The position numbers were made by a program, and so were the translations under genes. A stretch of 64,000 nucleotides of DNA from Microlunatus endophyticus (GTDB taxonomy: Bacteria; Actinomycetota; Actinomycetes; Propionibacteriales; Propionibacteriaceae): positions 558,001 through 622,000 of the forward strand of contig NZ_BMMZ01000001.1 in NCBI RefSeq assembly GCF_014646195.1, given 5' to 3'. The notes beneath the pieces are model-generated. The model worked only from the letters and a program-made list of their open reading frames with translations. It ran no database searches and was not told the origin of the DNA. Positions 46,144-54,993 of the stretch are shown in pieces (position 1 is the stretch's first letter; each line of letters opens with the position of its first letter).

Positions 46144-47073
46144 TCAGGACTTCCAGGAGACCTTGAAGCCGTAGGTCGCCAGCGCCGGCAGCGTCAATCC
46201 GGTCATGGTGATCTTGCCGGGTGTCGCCATCGTGTTGCGCCACTCGTCGTCCAGTCTCAACTGGGTCTCGCCCCGGACGAAGCGGATCGGGTTTCCGGCC
46301 ACGGTGTGATCGTCGGTGAAGGTCACCCGGCCGTCGGTGGGCAGCGACGGAGCGACACCGATCATGTCGAAAACGCCGGTCAATGCCGTCGATGGATCGG
46401 AGATGAGGTCCTCGTAGTGCAGCACGGTGTAGCCGGCGGCCAGCGGTCTGAGACCGCTGATCAGCGCGTTGATCATGTCCCATTCGGCGCCTGTCTTGAG
46501 CAGGCTGTAGCGATTCATGTTCGCGCCGCTGCCGGGGTTGAACTTCCTGCGTTGCCAGGAATGTGCGACGGCGCGACTGTCGCGGACCAGATGGATGACA
46601 TAGAGATCGACATCGTCCATCGCCGCCAGGACGTAGCCGTGTGACGGATCCTTCGTCGAGTCAACGATCACCTCGCACCCCGATTCGGCGAGGATGCCGT
46701 CGTAGAGCCTGCTCAGCAGATCCTGATGGATGGCAAGATCACGTCCCCACCGGCCGCTGTGCAGAGGCCGGGCGGCGAGCCGCGGGATCAGCCACCAGCG
46801 GTCCACGCGCTGTTTGCGGGCAAGGACCTCGGCGAGGTCGATCGGATCGCCCTCGCTGAACACCCGTTGGCTGACCGATGCCCAGAACGGGCAGTCCAGG
46901 AACCGAGCCCCGCACCCACAGAGCCGGTTCTCCGCGTACCCCTCGGCGAAGATGTGGCGGATCTCGCCGCCGGAGAACAGGGACGGGCTGCTGTGCCCCA
47001 GGATCCGGTCGAGCAACGTGCTGCCGCTACGCCCGTAGCCCCCGACGAACAGAATCTTTTTGCGCGCTGACAT
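46144..47073 (-). CDS. PAPS-dependent sulfotransferase family protein
   Basis: A 309-residue sulfotransferase-fold protein. The 5'-phosphosulfate binding loop is GYGRSGSTLLDRIL near residue 13 and the 3'-phosphate motif RDSRAVAHSWQRR near 165. Such enzymes transfer sulfate from PAPS to carbohydrates, lipids or small molecules; the acceptor here is unknown. A Cys cluster CGCGARFLDCPF near 52 is unusual and may bind metal or form disulfides. It is 39 bases from gabD but in its own context; no PAPS-synthesis genes are in the window. Confidence 0.86.
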   Translation of the reverse strand: MSARKKILFVGGYGRSGSTLLDRILGHSSPSLFSGGEIRHIFAEGYAENRLCGCGARFLDCPFWASVSQRVFSEGDPIDLAEVLARKQRVDRWWLIPRLAARPLHSGRWGRDLAIHQDLLSRLYDGILAESGCEVIVDSTKDPSHGYVLAAMDDVDLYVIHLVRDSRAVAHSWQRRKFNPGSGANMNRYSLLKTGAEWDMINALISGLRPLAAGYTVLHYEDLISDPSTALTGVFDMIGVAPSLPTDGRVTFTDDHTVAGNPIRFVRGETQLRLDDEWRNTMATPGKITMTGLTLPALATYGFKVSWKS

Positions 47074-47171
47074 AGCGCTCCTCGTGGCCGGGACGGTGAA
47101 CCTGCCTCGACGGTGAGGCGAACCGACCCCTTCCTACCGAACCCGTCGGGAGCCCGTCAAGAGCCGCCGCT

Positions 47172-47202
47172 ATCCCTGTAAATCCCCTTGAGTAACAGGG
47201 AT
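47172..47202. repeat. Inverted repeat between the sulfotransferase and MFS genes
   Basis: ATCCCTGT (47172-47179) and ACAGGGAT (47195-47202) form an 8-bp stem with a 15-base loop. Both flanking genes are on the minus strand, so it could terminate the symporter transcript or act in control of the sulfotransferase. Confidence 0.35.
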
Positions 47203-47226
47203 TTCCGGTTCTGGATCCCGCCCAAG

Positions 47227-48597
47227 TCAGGACGCGTCGGCGGAGATGATCTTTCCGGACTTGGAGCGCGTGGTCTCCGGGATCTTCGTGCCGCGCAACG
47301 AGGCGCCTGCGGTCTCCTTCATCGAGAACCAGGCGATCACACCGACGACACAGGCGGCCATCATGAAGAACGCCGGGAAGATGTCGATCTTGGTCCAGCT
47401 GATCATGGCGTCATTGATCAGCGGCGCAGTGCCGCCGAACAGCGACGTCGCGATGTTGTACCCGATCGCGAATCCGGCATAGCGGACCTGGGTCGGGAAC
47501 ATCGCCGGGAAGGTCGCCGAGATCGTCGAGAGCTGCGGCACGTACAGCAGGCCGAGGACCATGAACGCGACGATCGTCAGTCCGAAGTTGATCGGCATGA
47601 TCAGATACATCGGGATTGCCACGACGAACAATCCGATCATGGAGAAGAGCCACAACGGCTTGCGGCCGACCCGATCGGAGAGCGCACCGGACAGCGGCAG
47701 GAAGCACATCATGAACAGCTGTCCGACGGAGGCGAGCACCAGTGCCTGTGTCTCACTCAGGCCGAGTCGGGTCTGGACATAGGTCGGCATGTACGACAGC
47801 AGCGTGTAGTTGACCACATTCAGCGCGATCACCAGGCCGGAAAGGGTGAGGATGGGTCGCCAGTATCCGGTGACGAGGTCCTTCAACGCTGTCGTCGCCT
47901 TCTCCTCGGTCTGGCCCTTCTCGTCGAGATCTCGGAACGCCGGAGTCTCGTCGAGCCGCGACCTCAGGTACAGCCCGATCAGGCCCAGCGGCAGCGCGAC
48001 GAAGAACGGGATCCGCCAGCCCCAGGTCTGCATGAAGGAGCCCGAGGTGGACAACTGCAGGGCCAGGGTGACCAGGCTGCCGCCGGCGAAGCCGCTGAGA
48101 GTCCCGAATTCCAGAAAGCTTCCGAAGAAGCCGCGTTTGCGGTCGGGGGAGTATTCGGCCATGAAGGTCGCGGCGCCGCCGTATTCGCCGCCGGTGGAGA
48201 ATCCTTGGATCATCCGCAGCAGGTACAGCAGCAGGGTGGCGATCCAGCCGATCTTCGCGTAGCTCGGGATGAGGCCGACGCAGAAGGTCGAGCCGGCCAT
48301 CAACAAGATGGTCGTCGCCAGCACCCTGCGCCGGCCGATCCGGTCGCCGAGGGGTCCCCAGACCAGGCCGCCGATCGGGCGGATCAGGAACGAGATCGCG
48401 AATGCGCCCAGTGTGACGGCGATGGAATCCCCGGGCGCCAGCGCTTTGGCGATGTAGGTGGCAACCACGGAGTAGACGCCGTAGTCGAACCACTCGGTGA
48501 AGTTGCCCACTGCCGCCGCAGCGATGGCTCTCCGGAGGATGGGCGGGGACGCGTCGGCGATAGCCTGGTTGGTCGACCCTGGTGCTGCGGGGCTCAT
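47227..48597 (-). CDS. MHS-family metabolite:proton symporter (MFS)
   Basis: A 456-residue, 12-helix major facilitator of the metabolite:H+ symporter group (ProP, KgtP, ShiA). FTEWFDYGVYSVVATYIAKA near residue 35 is the family N-terminus; GPLGDRIGRRRVL is motif A and MIQGFSTGGEYGGAATFMAE is the conserved loop. It would import a dicarboxylate, shikimate, betaine or similar solute. The ATG at 48597 has AAGGAAAGG upstream. It is divergent from recA. Confidence 0.9.
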   Translation of the reverse strand: MSPAAPGSTNQAIADASPPILRRAIAAAAVGNFTEWFDYGVYSVVATYIAKALAPGDSIAVTLGAFAISFLIRPIGGLVWGPLGDRIGRRRVLATTILLMAGSTFCVGLIPSYAKIGWIATLLLYLLRMIQGFSTGGEYGGAATFMAEYSPDRKRGFFGSFLEFGTLSGFAGGSLVTLALQLSTSGSFMQTWGWRIPFFVALPLGLIGLYLRSRLDETPAFRDLDEKGQTEEKATTALKDLVTGYWRPILTLSGLVIALNVVNYTLLSYMPTYVQTRLGLSETQALVLASVGQLFMMCFLPLSGALSDRVGRKPLWLFSMIGLFVVAIPMYLIMPINFGLTIVAFMVLGLLYVPQLSTISATFPAMFPTQVRYAGFAIGYNIATSLFGGTAPLINDAMISWTKIDIFPAFFMMAACVVGVIAWFSMKETAGASLRGTKIPETTRSKSGKIISADAS

Positions 48598-48811
48598 CTT
48601 CGGACCTTTCCTTCTGCACGTCCACGGCCGCTGTCCGCGGACGGGTCGTGCTTGTTGATCGGTTTGCGATGGGCGGCTCGTCGTCACGACGATCGGAGCG
48701 TCGGCGATCAGGACCTCGATTCGGGGCCCGGTCCCGGCGCACGGTCACGGGACCGTACGCCCATCAACCGCCGATCGCGAATCGACAGATGGTGATCCGG
48801 GCGTGTCGGGC
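48598..48811. other. Non-coding gap between the symporter and the recA promoters
   Basis: No credible gene. The perfect 10-bp palindrome GTCCGCGGAC lies near 48633-48642, and an 8-bp hairpin CGGTCCCG/CGGGACCG at 48729-48755 may separate the symporter promoter from recA. Confidence 0.5.
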
Positions 48812-48841
48812 TTGGCCGTTCGAACAGATGTTCGGTAAGTT
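48812..48841 (+). promoter_or_regulatory. LexA-controlled recA promoter
   Basis: TTGGCC (48812-48817) and TAAGTT (48836-48841) with an 18-bp spacer. The spacer is filled by TCGAACAGATGTTCGG (48820-48835), which matches the actinobacterial SOS box TCGAAC-N4-GTTCGA in all but the last base. LexA binding there would block the polymerase until DNA damage. Confidence 0.8.
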
Positions 48842-48900
48842 ATCCACCGTTCGACTGCGCCGTGGAGCGATATCCACAGACGGCGTGGAGTGCTGAACAA

Positions 48901-48923
48901 GTGTCAGCGCCCGTGCTTAGTGT
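48901..48923 (+). promoter_or_regulatory. PafBC-type (RecA-NDp-like) second recA promoter
   Basis: GTGTCAGCG (48901-48909), then 8 bases, then TAGTGT (48918-48923). The mycobacterial LexA-independent DNA-damage motif is TTGTCRGTG-N8-TAN3T; seven of nine positions match on the left, the spacing is exact and the -10 fits. Its start would be near 48930, about 57 bases before the recA ATG. Confidence 0.6.
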
Positions 48924-48986
48924 CTGGATGTAGGCACGGGACTGTGCAGGACGAGGCACACGACAAGGGTTTTGAGAGGACACACA

Positions 48987-50033
48987 ATGGCCGTCACCGA
49001 TCGGGACAAGGCGCTGGACTCGGCGCTCGCACAGATCGACAAGCAGTTCGGCAAGGGTTCCATCATGCGGCTCGGCGACGAGGACCGGCCGCCGATCGCC
49101 GTCATCCCCACGGGTTCGGTCGCTCTCGACCTGGCGCTGGGCGTCGGTGGACTACCACGCGGTCGGGTCGTTGAGATCTACGGACCGGAATCCAGTGGTA
49201 AGACCACTCTGGCGCTGCACGCGGTTGCCAATGCGCAGGCGGCGGGCGGCATCTGTGCCGTCATCGACGCTGAGCACGCACTGGATCCGGTGTATGCCGA
49301 GAAGCTCGGCGTCGACACCGACGCGCTGCTGGTGAGCCAGCCGGACAACGGCGAGCAGGCATTGGAGATCGCCGACATGCTGATCCGTTCCGGTGCTCTC
49401 GACCTGATCGTCATCGACTCCGTTGCCGCGCTGACCCCGCGGGCTGAGATCGAGGGTGAGATGGGTGACAGTCACGTCGGTCTGCAGGCCCGGCTGATGT
49501 CCCAGGCGTTGCGCAAGATCACCGGCGCCCTGAACGCGGCCGGTACCACCGCGATCTTCATCAACCAGCTGCGAGAGAAGATCGGTGTGATGTTCGGCTC
49601 TCCGGAGACGACCACCGGCGGCAAGGCGCTGAAGTTCTACGCCTCGGTGCGGCTGGACATTCGCCGGATCGAGACCCTCAAGGACGGCCAGGAGATGGTC
49701 GGCAACCGGACCCGCGTCAAGGTCGTCAAGAACAAGGTCGCCCCGCCGTTCAAGCAGGCCGAGTTCGACATCTTGTACGGCCAGGGCATCAGCCGTGAAG
49801 GCAGCCTGCTGGACATGGGCGTCGAGACCGGCATCGTCCGCAAGGCAGGTGCCTGGTTCACCTACGACGCCGATCAGCTCGGCCAGGGCAAGGAGAACGC
49901 TCGCACCTACCTGCGGAACAATCCCGAGGTCGCGGACGAGCTGGAGCGCAAGATCAAGGACAAGCTCGGCATCGGCCCGGCCTCCGACATCCCCGAAGGC
50001 GTCGATCCGGTAACCGGCGAGGTCGAGTTCTGA
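48987..50033 (+). CDS. recA: Recombinase RecA
   Basis: RecA forms ATP-dependent filaments on single-stranded DNA, carries out strand exchange and triggers LexA self-cleavage. The 348-residue protein begins with the usual helix ([20 protein letters not shown]), Walker [10 protein letters not shown] at residues 66-74, Walker [11 protein letters not shown], and loop L2 [20 protein letters not shown]. There is no intein. The ATG at 48987 has GAGAGGA at suitable spacing. recX follows after four bases. Two predicted DNA-damage promoters lie upstream. Confidence 0.98.
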   Translation: MAVTDRDKALDSALAQIDKQFGKGSIMRLGDEDRPPIAVIPTGSVALDLALGVGGLPRGRVVEIYGPESSGKTTLALHAVANAQAAGGICAVIDAEHALDPVYAEKLGVDTDALLVSQPDNGEQALEIADMLIRSGALDLIVIDSVAALTPRAEIEGEMGDSHVGLQARLMSQALRKITGALNAAGTTAIFINQLREKIGVMFGSPETTTGGKALKFYASVRLDIRRIETLKDGQEMVGNRTRVKVVKNKVAPPFKQAEFDILYGQGISREGSLLDMGVETGIVRKAGAWFTYDADQLGQGKENARTYLRNNPEVADELERKIKDKLGIGPASDIPEGVDPVTGEVEF

Positions 50034-50037
50034 GTCG

Positions 50038-50739
50038 ATGATTCCGGAAGGTTCGCCTCCGTCGGCAGAGCGGCACCGGACCGCGGCAGCGGCACTGGCG
50101 CAGGCGGAGCGCATCGCGCGCGAAGCCTCGTCAGGCCGCCCGTCCCGGGACGGGACTGCTGGAGGGCCAGATCGGGCCGAGCCGGATCCACGGGATGTGC
50201 GGGGCCGCAGGCAGAGCGCCCGGACCCGCCGTAATCCCGCTGCCGACAACGGCCCGGATGGACAGCCCGGACCGGAGGCAGATCCGCAGTCGGTCGCCCG
50301 GGACATCGTGCTGCGGAAGTTGACAGCCCAGCAACGCTCGCGCAGCGAACTGGCGAAGGCGCTCAAGGAGCGCGACGTCCCCGATGACGCGGCCGGCGAG
50401 GTGCTGGACCGGATGGAGGACGTCGGCCTCGTCGACGACACCGCCTTCGCTGAGTCCTGGGTCCGGTCGCGGCAGTCGCGACGTGGCCTGTCTCGGCGTG
50501 CGCTGCGTCAGGAGCTCGTGCAGAAGGGCGTCGACCGCGACGACATCGACGACGCGTTGTCGGCGGTCACCCCCGAGGACGAGGTCGCGGCCGCCACAGC
50601 GCTGGCCCAGAAGAAGCTGCGGGCGATGGCAGGACTCGAGCGGGACGTGAAGTATCGGCGTCTTGCCGGCGCCCTGGCCCGCAGGGGATTCTCGGCCGGC
50701 CTGACTTCGCAGGTGCTGGCCTCGGTGCTCGAGGACTGA
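50038..50739 (+). CDS. recX: Regulatory protein RecX
   Basis: RecX binds RecA filaments and limits their activity. The 233-residue protein has the three three-helix repeats from about residue 85 on (DIVLRKLTAQQRSRSELAKA, LVDDTAFAESWVRSR, RRALRQELVQKGV and YRRLAGALARRGFS). The first 85 residues are an Ala/Arg/Pro-rich, probably disordered extension longer than in most family members. The ATG follows the recA stop by four bases, so the two are co-expressed. Confidence 0.92.
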   Translation: MIPEGSPPSAERHRTAAAALAQAERIAREASSGRPSRDGTAGGPDRAEPDPRDVRGRRQSARTRRNPAADNGPDGQPGPEADPQSVARDIVLRKLTAQQRSRSELAKALKERDVPDDAAGEVLDRMEDVGLVDDTAFAESWVRSRQSRRGLSRRALRQELVQKGVDRDDIDDALSAVTPEDEVAAATALAQKKLRAMAGLERDVKYRRLAGALARRGFSAGLTSQVLASVLED

Positions 50740-51060
50740 GAGCGTGTTACCGAGCGGGGCGATGTTGGTCGCCCGGTGTTTGAATCTTGACCACTTTCTG
50801 GCGGCGACCTAGTCTTCGGATCGAGGGATTTGACAGCATTCGCGACTGCGGGTGCTTCTGATGATTGAAACGAAACCGGTCATCGACCGGGCTGAGATAG
50901 CCACTACTGTCGCGTCACATACGAAAGCGAGTCGTAACACCCGTCACTGACGCCACACCGGATAGCACCGCACCCTGACGTCCCGTCGGGTGTCGGAGTG
51001 ACTTGTCGAACCCTCGACGAGGTGCACGCCTGTGCGCCGGGAGTGAGAGGAGCGGCGGTC
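50740..51060. other. Gap between recX and rny with hairpin and possible promoter
   Basis: No gene is seen. GGGCGA-N6-TCGCCC (50757-50774) followed by a T-rich stretch is a plausible terminator for recAX. TTGACA (50830-50835) is a perfect -35 but no good -10 follows; TACTGT (50905-50910) is a lone -10. The rny mRNA thus probably has a leader of about 100 bases or more. Confidence 0.45.
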
Positions 51061-52689
51061 ATGTCCAACCTGTTCGAGGTGCTCGTGCTGATCGGACTGG
51101 TCGTGCTCATCGTGCTCGCCGTCGCCGCGATCTTCACCCGCCGCCATCGGGCCGGAGTGCATGCGCCCGAGTCGGGCACCGCCGATGCCGGAGCCGAGGT
51201 CGATGCTCGTGCGCGCGAGAGTGTGCTGGACGCCCGGCGAGCCGAGGTCGATCGGCACGCGGCCCAGGCCCGTTCGGAGGCAGAGCAGCTGCGATCGGAG
51301 GCCGACGCCTATCACCGTGACGTCCGCGGTCGCGCGGACGAAATGTTGCGGGAGGCCCAGACCGCGCGGGCCGAGCTCCGCGACACCCGAGCAGAGCTGG
51401 ACCGGCGCGAGCAGCGGCTGACCGAACGGGAGACCCGCCTCGACGATGAGGGCAAGGCTCTGCACGATCGGGCCCAGCGGCTGGACCAGCTCGAAGCCGA
51501 TCTCAACAGCCGGCAGGAGACCCTGGCGGCCGCCGACACCGAGCGGCTGCTCGAACTGGAGCGCGTCGGCGGACTGACCGGCGAGCAGGCCAAGAGCGAG
51601 TTGATCTCGGCGGTGGAGCACGACGCCAAACGGCAGGCGATGATCCTGTCCCGCGACATCGAGACTCGCGCCCGCCGGGAGGCCGAGGACCGAGCCCGCG
51701 AGATCGTCGTCACCGCGGTCCAGCGGATCGCCTCCGACCAGACGTCGGAGTCCGTCGTCTCGGCGGTGCACCTGCCCGGCGACGACATGAAGGGCCGCAT
51801 CATCGGCCGCGAGGGCCGCAACATCCGGTCCTTCGAGCAGGTCACCGGCGTCAACGTCCTGATCGACGACACGCCGGAGAGCGTTCTGCTGTCCAGTTTC
51901 GACCCGGTCCGACGAGAGACGGCGCGGATCACCCTGGTCGAGCTCATCGAGGACGGGCGGATTCACCCGGCGCGGATCGAGGAGGTGCACGAGCGGAGCA
52001 AGGCCAAGATCGCCGACCAGGTGATGCGGGCGGCCGAGGATGCTCTGGCCGAGGTCGGCATCGCCGACCTGCATCCTGATCTGGTCCCGATCGTCGGCAC
52101 GCTGCGCTACCGGACCTCGTACGGCCAGAACGTGCTCAAGCACCTGGTCGAGTCGGCGCACATCGCGTCCGTGATGGCCGCCGAACTCCACCTCGACGTG
52201 GCAACCGTCAAGCGTGCGGCGTTCCTGCACGATATCGGCAAGGCGCTGACCCACGAGGTGGAGGGTTCCCACGCCCTGATCGGCGCCGATCTCGCCCGCC
52301 GCTACGGCGAGCATCCCGACATCGTGCATGCCATCGAGGCCCACCACAACGAGGTGGAGCCGACCACGGTCGAGGCCGTGCTGACCCAGGCGGCAGACGC
52401 GATCAGCGGTGGCCGGCCAGGCGCGCGGCGGGAGAGTCTTGAGGCCTACGTGAAGCGGCTGGAGCGGTTGGAGCAGATCGCGCAGGCGCACGACGGGGTG
52501 GAGAAGGTCTTCGCGATGCAGGCCGGCCGCGAGGTCCGGGTGATGGTCGCCCCGGACGTGGTCGATGACATCGAGGCGCAGGTGCTGGCCCGCGACATCG
52601 CCAAGCAGATCGAAGAGGAGCTGACCTACCCCGGCCAGATCAAGGTCAGTGTGATCCGCGAGTCCCGGGCGGTCGAGACCGCTCGCTGA
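51061..52689 (+). CDS. rny: Ribonuclease Y
   Basis: RNase Y is a membrane-bound endonuclease that starts mRNA decay. The 542-residue protein has an N-terminal membrane helix (FEVLVLIGLVVLIVLAVAAI), a long charged coiled coil (residues about 45-220), the KH domain GRIIGREGRNIRSFEQVTG, and the HD domain whose metal ligands lie in FLHDIGKALTHE and EAHHNEVEP. GAGAGGAG lies before the ATG. RNase Y is common in Firmicutes but present only in part of the actinobacteria, which helps place the organism. Confidence 0.95.
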   Translation: MSNLFEVLVLIGLVVLIVLAVAAIFTRRHRAGVHAPESGTADAGAEVDARARESVLDARRAEVDRHAAQARSEAEQLRSEADAYHRDVRGRADEMLREAQTARAELRDTRAELDRREQRLTERETRLDDEGKALHDRAQRLDQLEADLNSRQETLAAADTERLLELERVGGLTGEQAKSELISAVEHDAKRQAMILSRDIETRARREAEDRAREIVVTAVQRIASDQTSESVVSAVHLPGDDMKGRIIGREGRNIRSFEQVTGVNVLIDDTPESVLLSSFDPVRRETARITLVELIEDGRIHPARIEEVHERSKAKIADQVMRAAEDALAEVGIADLHPDLVPIVGTLRYRTSYGQNVLKHLVESAHIASVMAAELHLDVATVKRAAFLHDIGKALTHEVEGSHALIGADLARRYGEHPDIVHAIEAHHNEVEPTTVEAVLTQAADAISGGRPGARRESLEAYVKRLERLEQIAQAHDGVEKVFAMQAGREVRVMVAPDVVDDIEAQVLARDIAKQIEEELTYPGQIKVSVIRESRAVETAR

Positions 52690-52704
52690 CTCCGGGAGAT
52701 CCGC

Positions 52705-53175
52705 TCAGGCGACCTTGGTCTTGGTCCAGGCGTGGCCGTTGGCATTGGCATACAGGAAGACGTAGCCGTCGGTCTCGTGCGGACCGTCCTGGTCGTTGGT
52801 GCGCACTTCGTAGTAGACCTTGTAGAACGCGTTGAACTTCCGGTAGTTGGCCCAGGCGTACTTCCCGGTCCTGGACTCGTAGATCTCGACGATCGGACCG
52901 CCCGAGTTCTTGACGAAATGCGGTCCCTTGATCGTCGTGATCTTGCCCTTCTTGTAGCAGAAGGTGGCGTAGGCCGAGACACTGTATGCGCTGGTGAAGC
53001 TACCGGACTTGGCCTTCTTGTGGACGCGTTTGCAGCCTGTCGGCCATTTGGTCCGGCCGCCCGGACCTGGATCGGTGTTGATGGCCGAGGCCGGTGCGGC
53101 ACCGGTGCTCAGTAGGAGTGAAACCACCGCGAACGTCGTGGTGATCACTGTCAAGACCTTCATCCTGACCTTCAT
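52705..53175 (-). CDS. Small secreted protein of unknown function
   Basis: A 156-residue protein with a Sec signal peptide (MKVRMKVLTVITTTFAVVSL, hydrophobic core, then likely cleavage after APASA). The mature part of about 120 residues has two Cys (KRVHK-adjacent GCK and TFCYKKGK), probably one disulfide, many aromatic residues and Lys, and ends HAWTKTKVA. I recognise no family. The next in-frame Met four codons later is an alternative start; GAGAGGGG precedes the first. It converges with rny 15 bases away and stands apart from gluD. Confidence 0.65.
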   Translation of the reverse strand: MKVRMKVLTVITTTFAVVSLLLSTGAAPASAINTDPGPGGRTKWPTGCKRVHKKAKSGSFTSAYSVSAYATFCYKKGKITTIKGPHFVKNSGGPIVEIYESRTGKYAWANYRKFNAFYKVYYEVRTNDQDGPHETDGYVFLYANANGHAWTKTKVA

Positions 53176-53290
53176 CCGGGTTGCCCCTCTCGTTCGGACG
53201 TCGGGTGTCTCCCGATGTCCCAACGGTGGCCGAGTCCCGCGGCCAGATCTGCGAATCCGGTCAAAGTCGGTCAAGGCAGGGCATCCGGGT

Positions 53291-54181
53291 TTACGACGCG
53301 CCCGCCTTCGCCGCCTCGGCCGGGTTGTCGATCAGCTGATCGGCCGGCGGCCCGCCGACCCGGCCGCGACGCTGCAGCGAACGCTCCAGCGCCTGGGCGA
53401 CCCGGGACAGGGTGTAGTTGATGACGATGAACATCGCCGCCATCACGAGCATCGTCGGAATCAGGTTGCCGTAGTTGGTGGCGAAGGTCTGCCCACCGCG
53501 GACCAGGTCGTAGTAGCCGATGATGTAGCCGAGGGCGGTGTCCTTCAGAACCACGACGAGTTGGCTGACCAGCGACGGCAGCATCGCGGTGACCGCCTGC
53601 GGCAGCAGGATCAACCACATCGCCTGGCCCTCGGACAGTCCGATCGCCAGGCCGGCCTCCCGCTGGCCACCGGGCAACGAGCCGACGCCGGAGCGGATCA
53701 GCTCGGCAATCACCGAGGAGTTGTAGAAGACCAGCCCCACGACGACACCGAAGAACGGCTGGTTGTCCGCCAGATGCAGCACGTACAGCGCGAAGTAGTA
53801 CGCGAACAGCATCATCACCAACACCGGTACGGACCGGAAGAATTCGACGAAGACGCCGCAGATCGCGGACAGGACCCGGTTGGTCGACAACCGCCCGATC
53901 CCGAGCAGTACGCCGCCGACCACCGACAGCACGATGGACAGCCCGGCGGCCTTCAGCGTGGACAACAATCCCGGCAGCAGATAGTCCGCCCAGGTCGAAC
54001 CTTGCAGGAACGGCGTCCACTTCGCCGCAGTGAGCTGACTGTTGCGGGGATTGGCCAGTCCCTTGATCACCAGACCGAGCAGCACCAGCAGCACGACGAC
54101 CGCAGCCACCGTGACGATCAGATGCCTGGTGCGCGCCCTCGGCCCGGGCTCGTCGAAGAGCAGCGTCGTGGGAGCACTCAT
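53291..54181 (-). CDS. gluD: Glutamate ABC transporter permease GluD
   Basis: A 296-residue amino-acid permease of the HisM/GluD type: membrane helix after an N-terminal cytoplasmic tail, the EFFRSVPVLVMML motif, and the EAA loop QREAGLAIGLSEGQAMWLIL followed by PQAV. With GluC it forms the channel through which glutamate, delivered by GluB, is taken up. Its ATG overlaps the gluC stop (ATGA). It ends with a hydrophilic tail of about 35 residues, as in corynebacterial GluD. Confidence 0.9.
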   Translation of the reverse strand: MSAPTTLLFDEPGPRARTRHLIVTVAAVVVLLVLLGLVIKGLANPRNSQLTAAKWTPFLQGSTWADYLLPGLLSTLKAAGLSIVLSVVGGVLLGIGRLSTNRVLSAICGVFVEFFRSVPVLVMMLFAYYFALYVLHLADNQPFFGVVVGLVFYNSSVIAELIRSGVGSLPGGQREAGLAIGLSEGQAMWLILLPQAVTAMLPSLVSQLVVVLKDTALGYIIGYYDLVRGGQTFATNYGNLIPTMLVMAAMFIVINYTLSRVAQALERSLQRRGRVGGPPADQLIDNPAEAAKAGAS

Positions 54182-54867
54182 CGCTGCACCGCCACACGTC
54201 GCGACAGGTAGGTGAAGAACGCGCCGACGGGCAACGTCAGGACAACGAAGCAGATGGCGACCAACAGGAAGATCGCGTACAACAGGTGCGGGCTGAATTC
54301 GATCATGTTCTTCATCTGGTACGCGATCTCCGCGACACCGATCGTCGAGACCACGGTGCTGTTCTTGGTCAAGGCGACCAGGGTGTTGCCGAGGGGTGCG
54401 ATGGCGCCACGGAATGCTTGGGGGAGGATGACCTCGGTCAGCGACGGCACGAATGACAGCCCGATCGCTCTGGCCGCCTCCGCCTGTCCCAGCGGGACGG
54501 TGTTGACACCGCTGCGCAGCGACTCCGCGACGAACGAGGCGTGGTAGACCGAGAGCGCGACGACGCCCCATCGGAAGTTGTTGTCAGCGATCGAGGTGGG
54601 GGAGTGCGGGTCGGCCAAACTGATGCTGAGGGTGTTGAGGACGCCGAAGGCGAAGAAGAAGACGATCAACGTCAGCGGCGTGTTCCGGATGACATTCACA
54701 TATGCCGCGCCGAACCAGCGCAGGACGCCGACCGGGGACACCCGGCAGACGGCGACGATCGTCCCGATGATCAACGCCCCGAGTGCGCTGATCGTCGTGA
54801 GCCTGACCGTCATCCAGAATGCCAGCAGTACGTGATACCTGGTGATCAAATCGGCGAGCTCGCCCAC
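54178..54867 (-). CDS. gluC: Glutamate ABC transporter permease GluC
   Basis: A 229-residue amino-acid permease of the HisQ/GluC type. The start is GTG 54867 with AAGGAGG four bases upstream; the sequence then runs GELADLITRYHVLLAFWMTV, contains YVNVIRNTPLTLIVFFF and the EAA loop QAEAARAIGLSFVPSLTEVI. The usual RNTPL and EAA motifs are intact. The gap of 126 bases to the gluB stop is longer than between the other genes of the operon. Confidence 0.9.
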   Translation of the reverse strand: MGELADLITRYHVLLAFWMTVRLTTISALGALIIGTIVAVCRVSPVGVLRWFGAAYVNVIRNTPLTLIVFFFAFGVLNTLSISLADPHSPTSIADNNFRWGVVALSVYHASFVAESLRSGVNTVPLGQAEAARAIGLSFVPSLTEVILPQAFRGAIAPLGNTLVALTKNSTVVSTIGVAEIAYQMKNMIEFSPHLLYAIFLLVAICFVVLTLPVGAFFTYLSRRVAVQR

Positions 54868-54993
54868 CTGTCCTCCTTCGCTGCGATCACGATCTGCCGT
54901 GACCATGGCGGATGCGGCCGGCCGTCGCGACGGCCGACCGCGTCCGATCGATTCCTCAGGGCGTGATCAGCGCCGCATCCTGAGCTGCGATCC

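Noticed and set aside
48840..48878. Replication origin at the DnaA-like boxes
   Set aside because: Only two near-consensus boxes, no AT-rich unwinding region and no dnaA or dnaN nearby.
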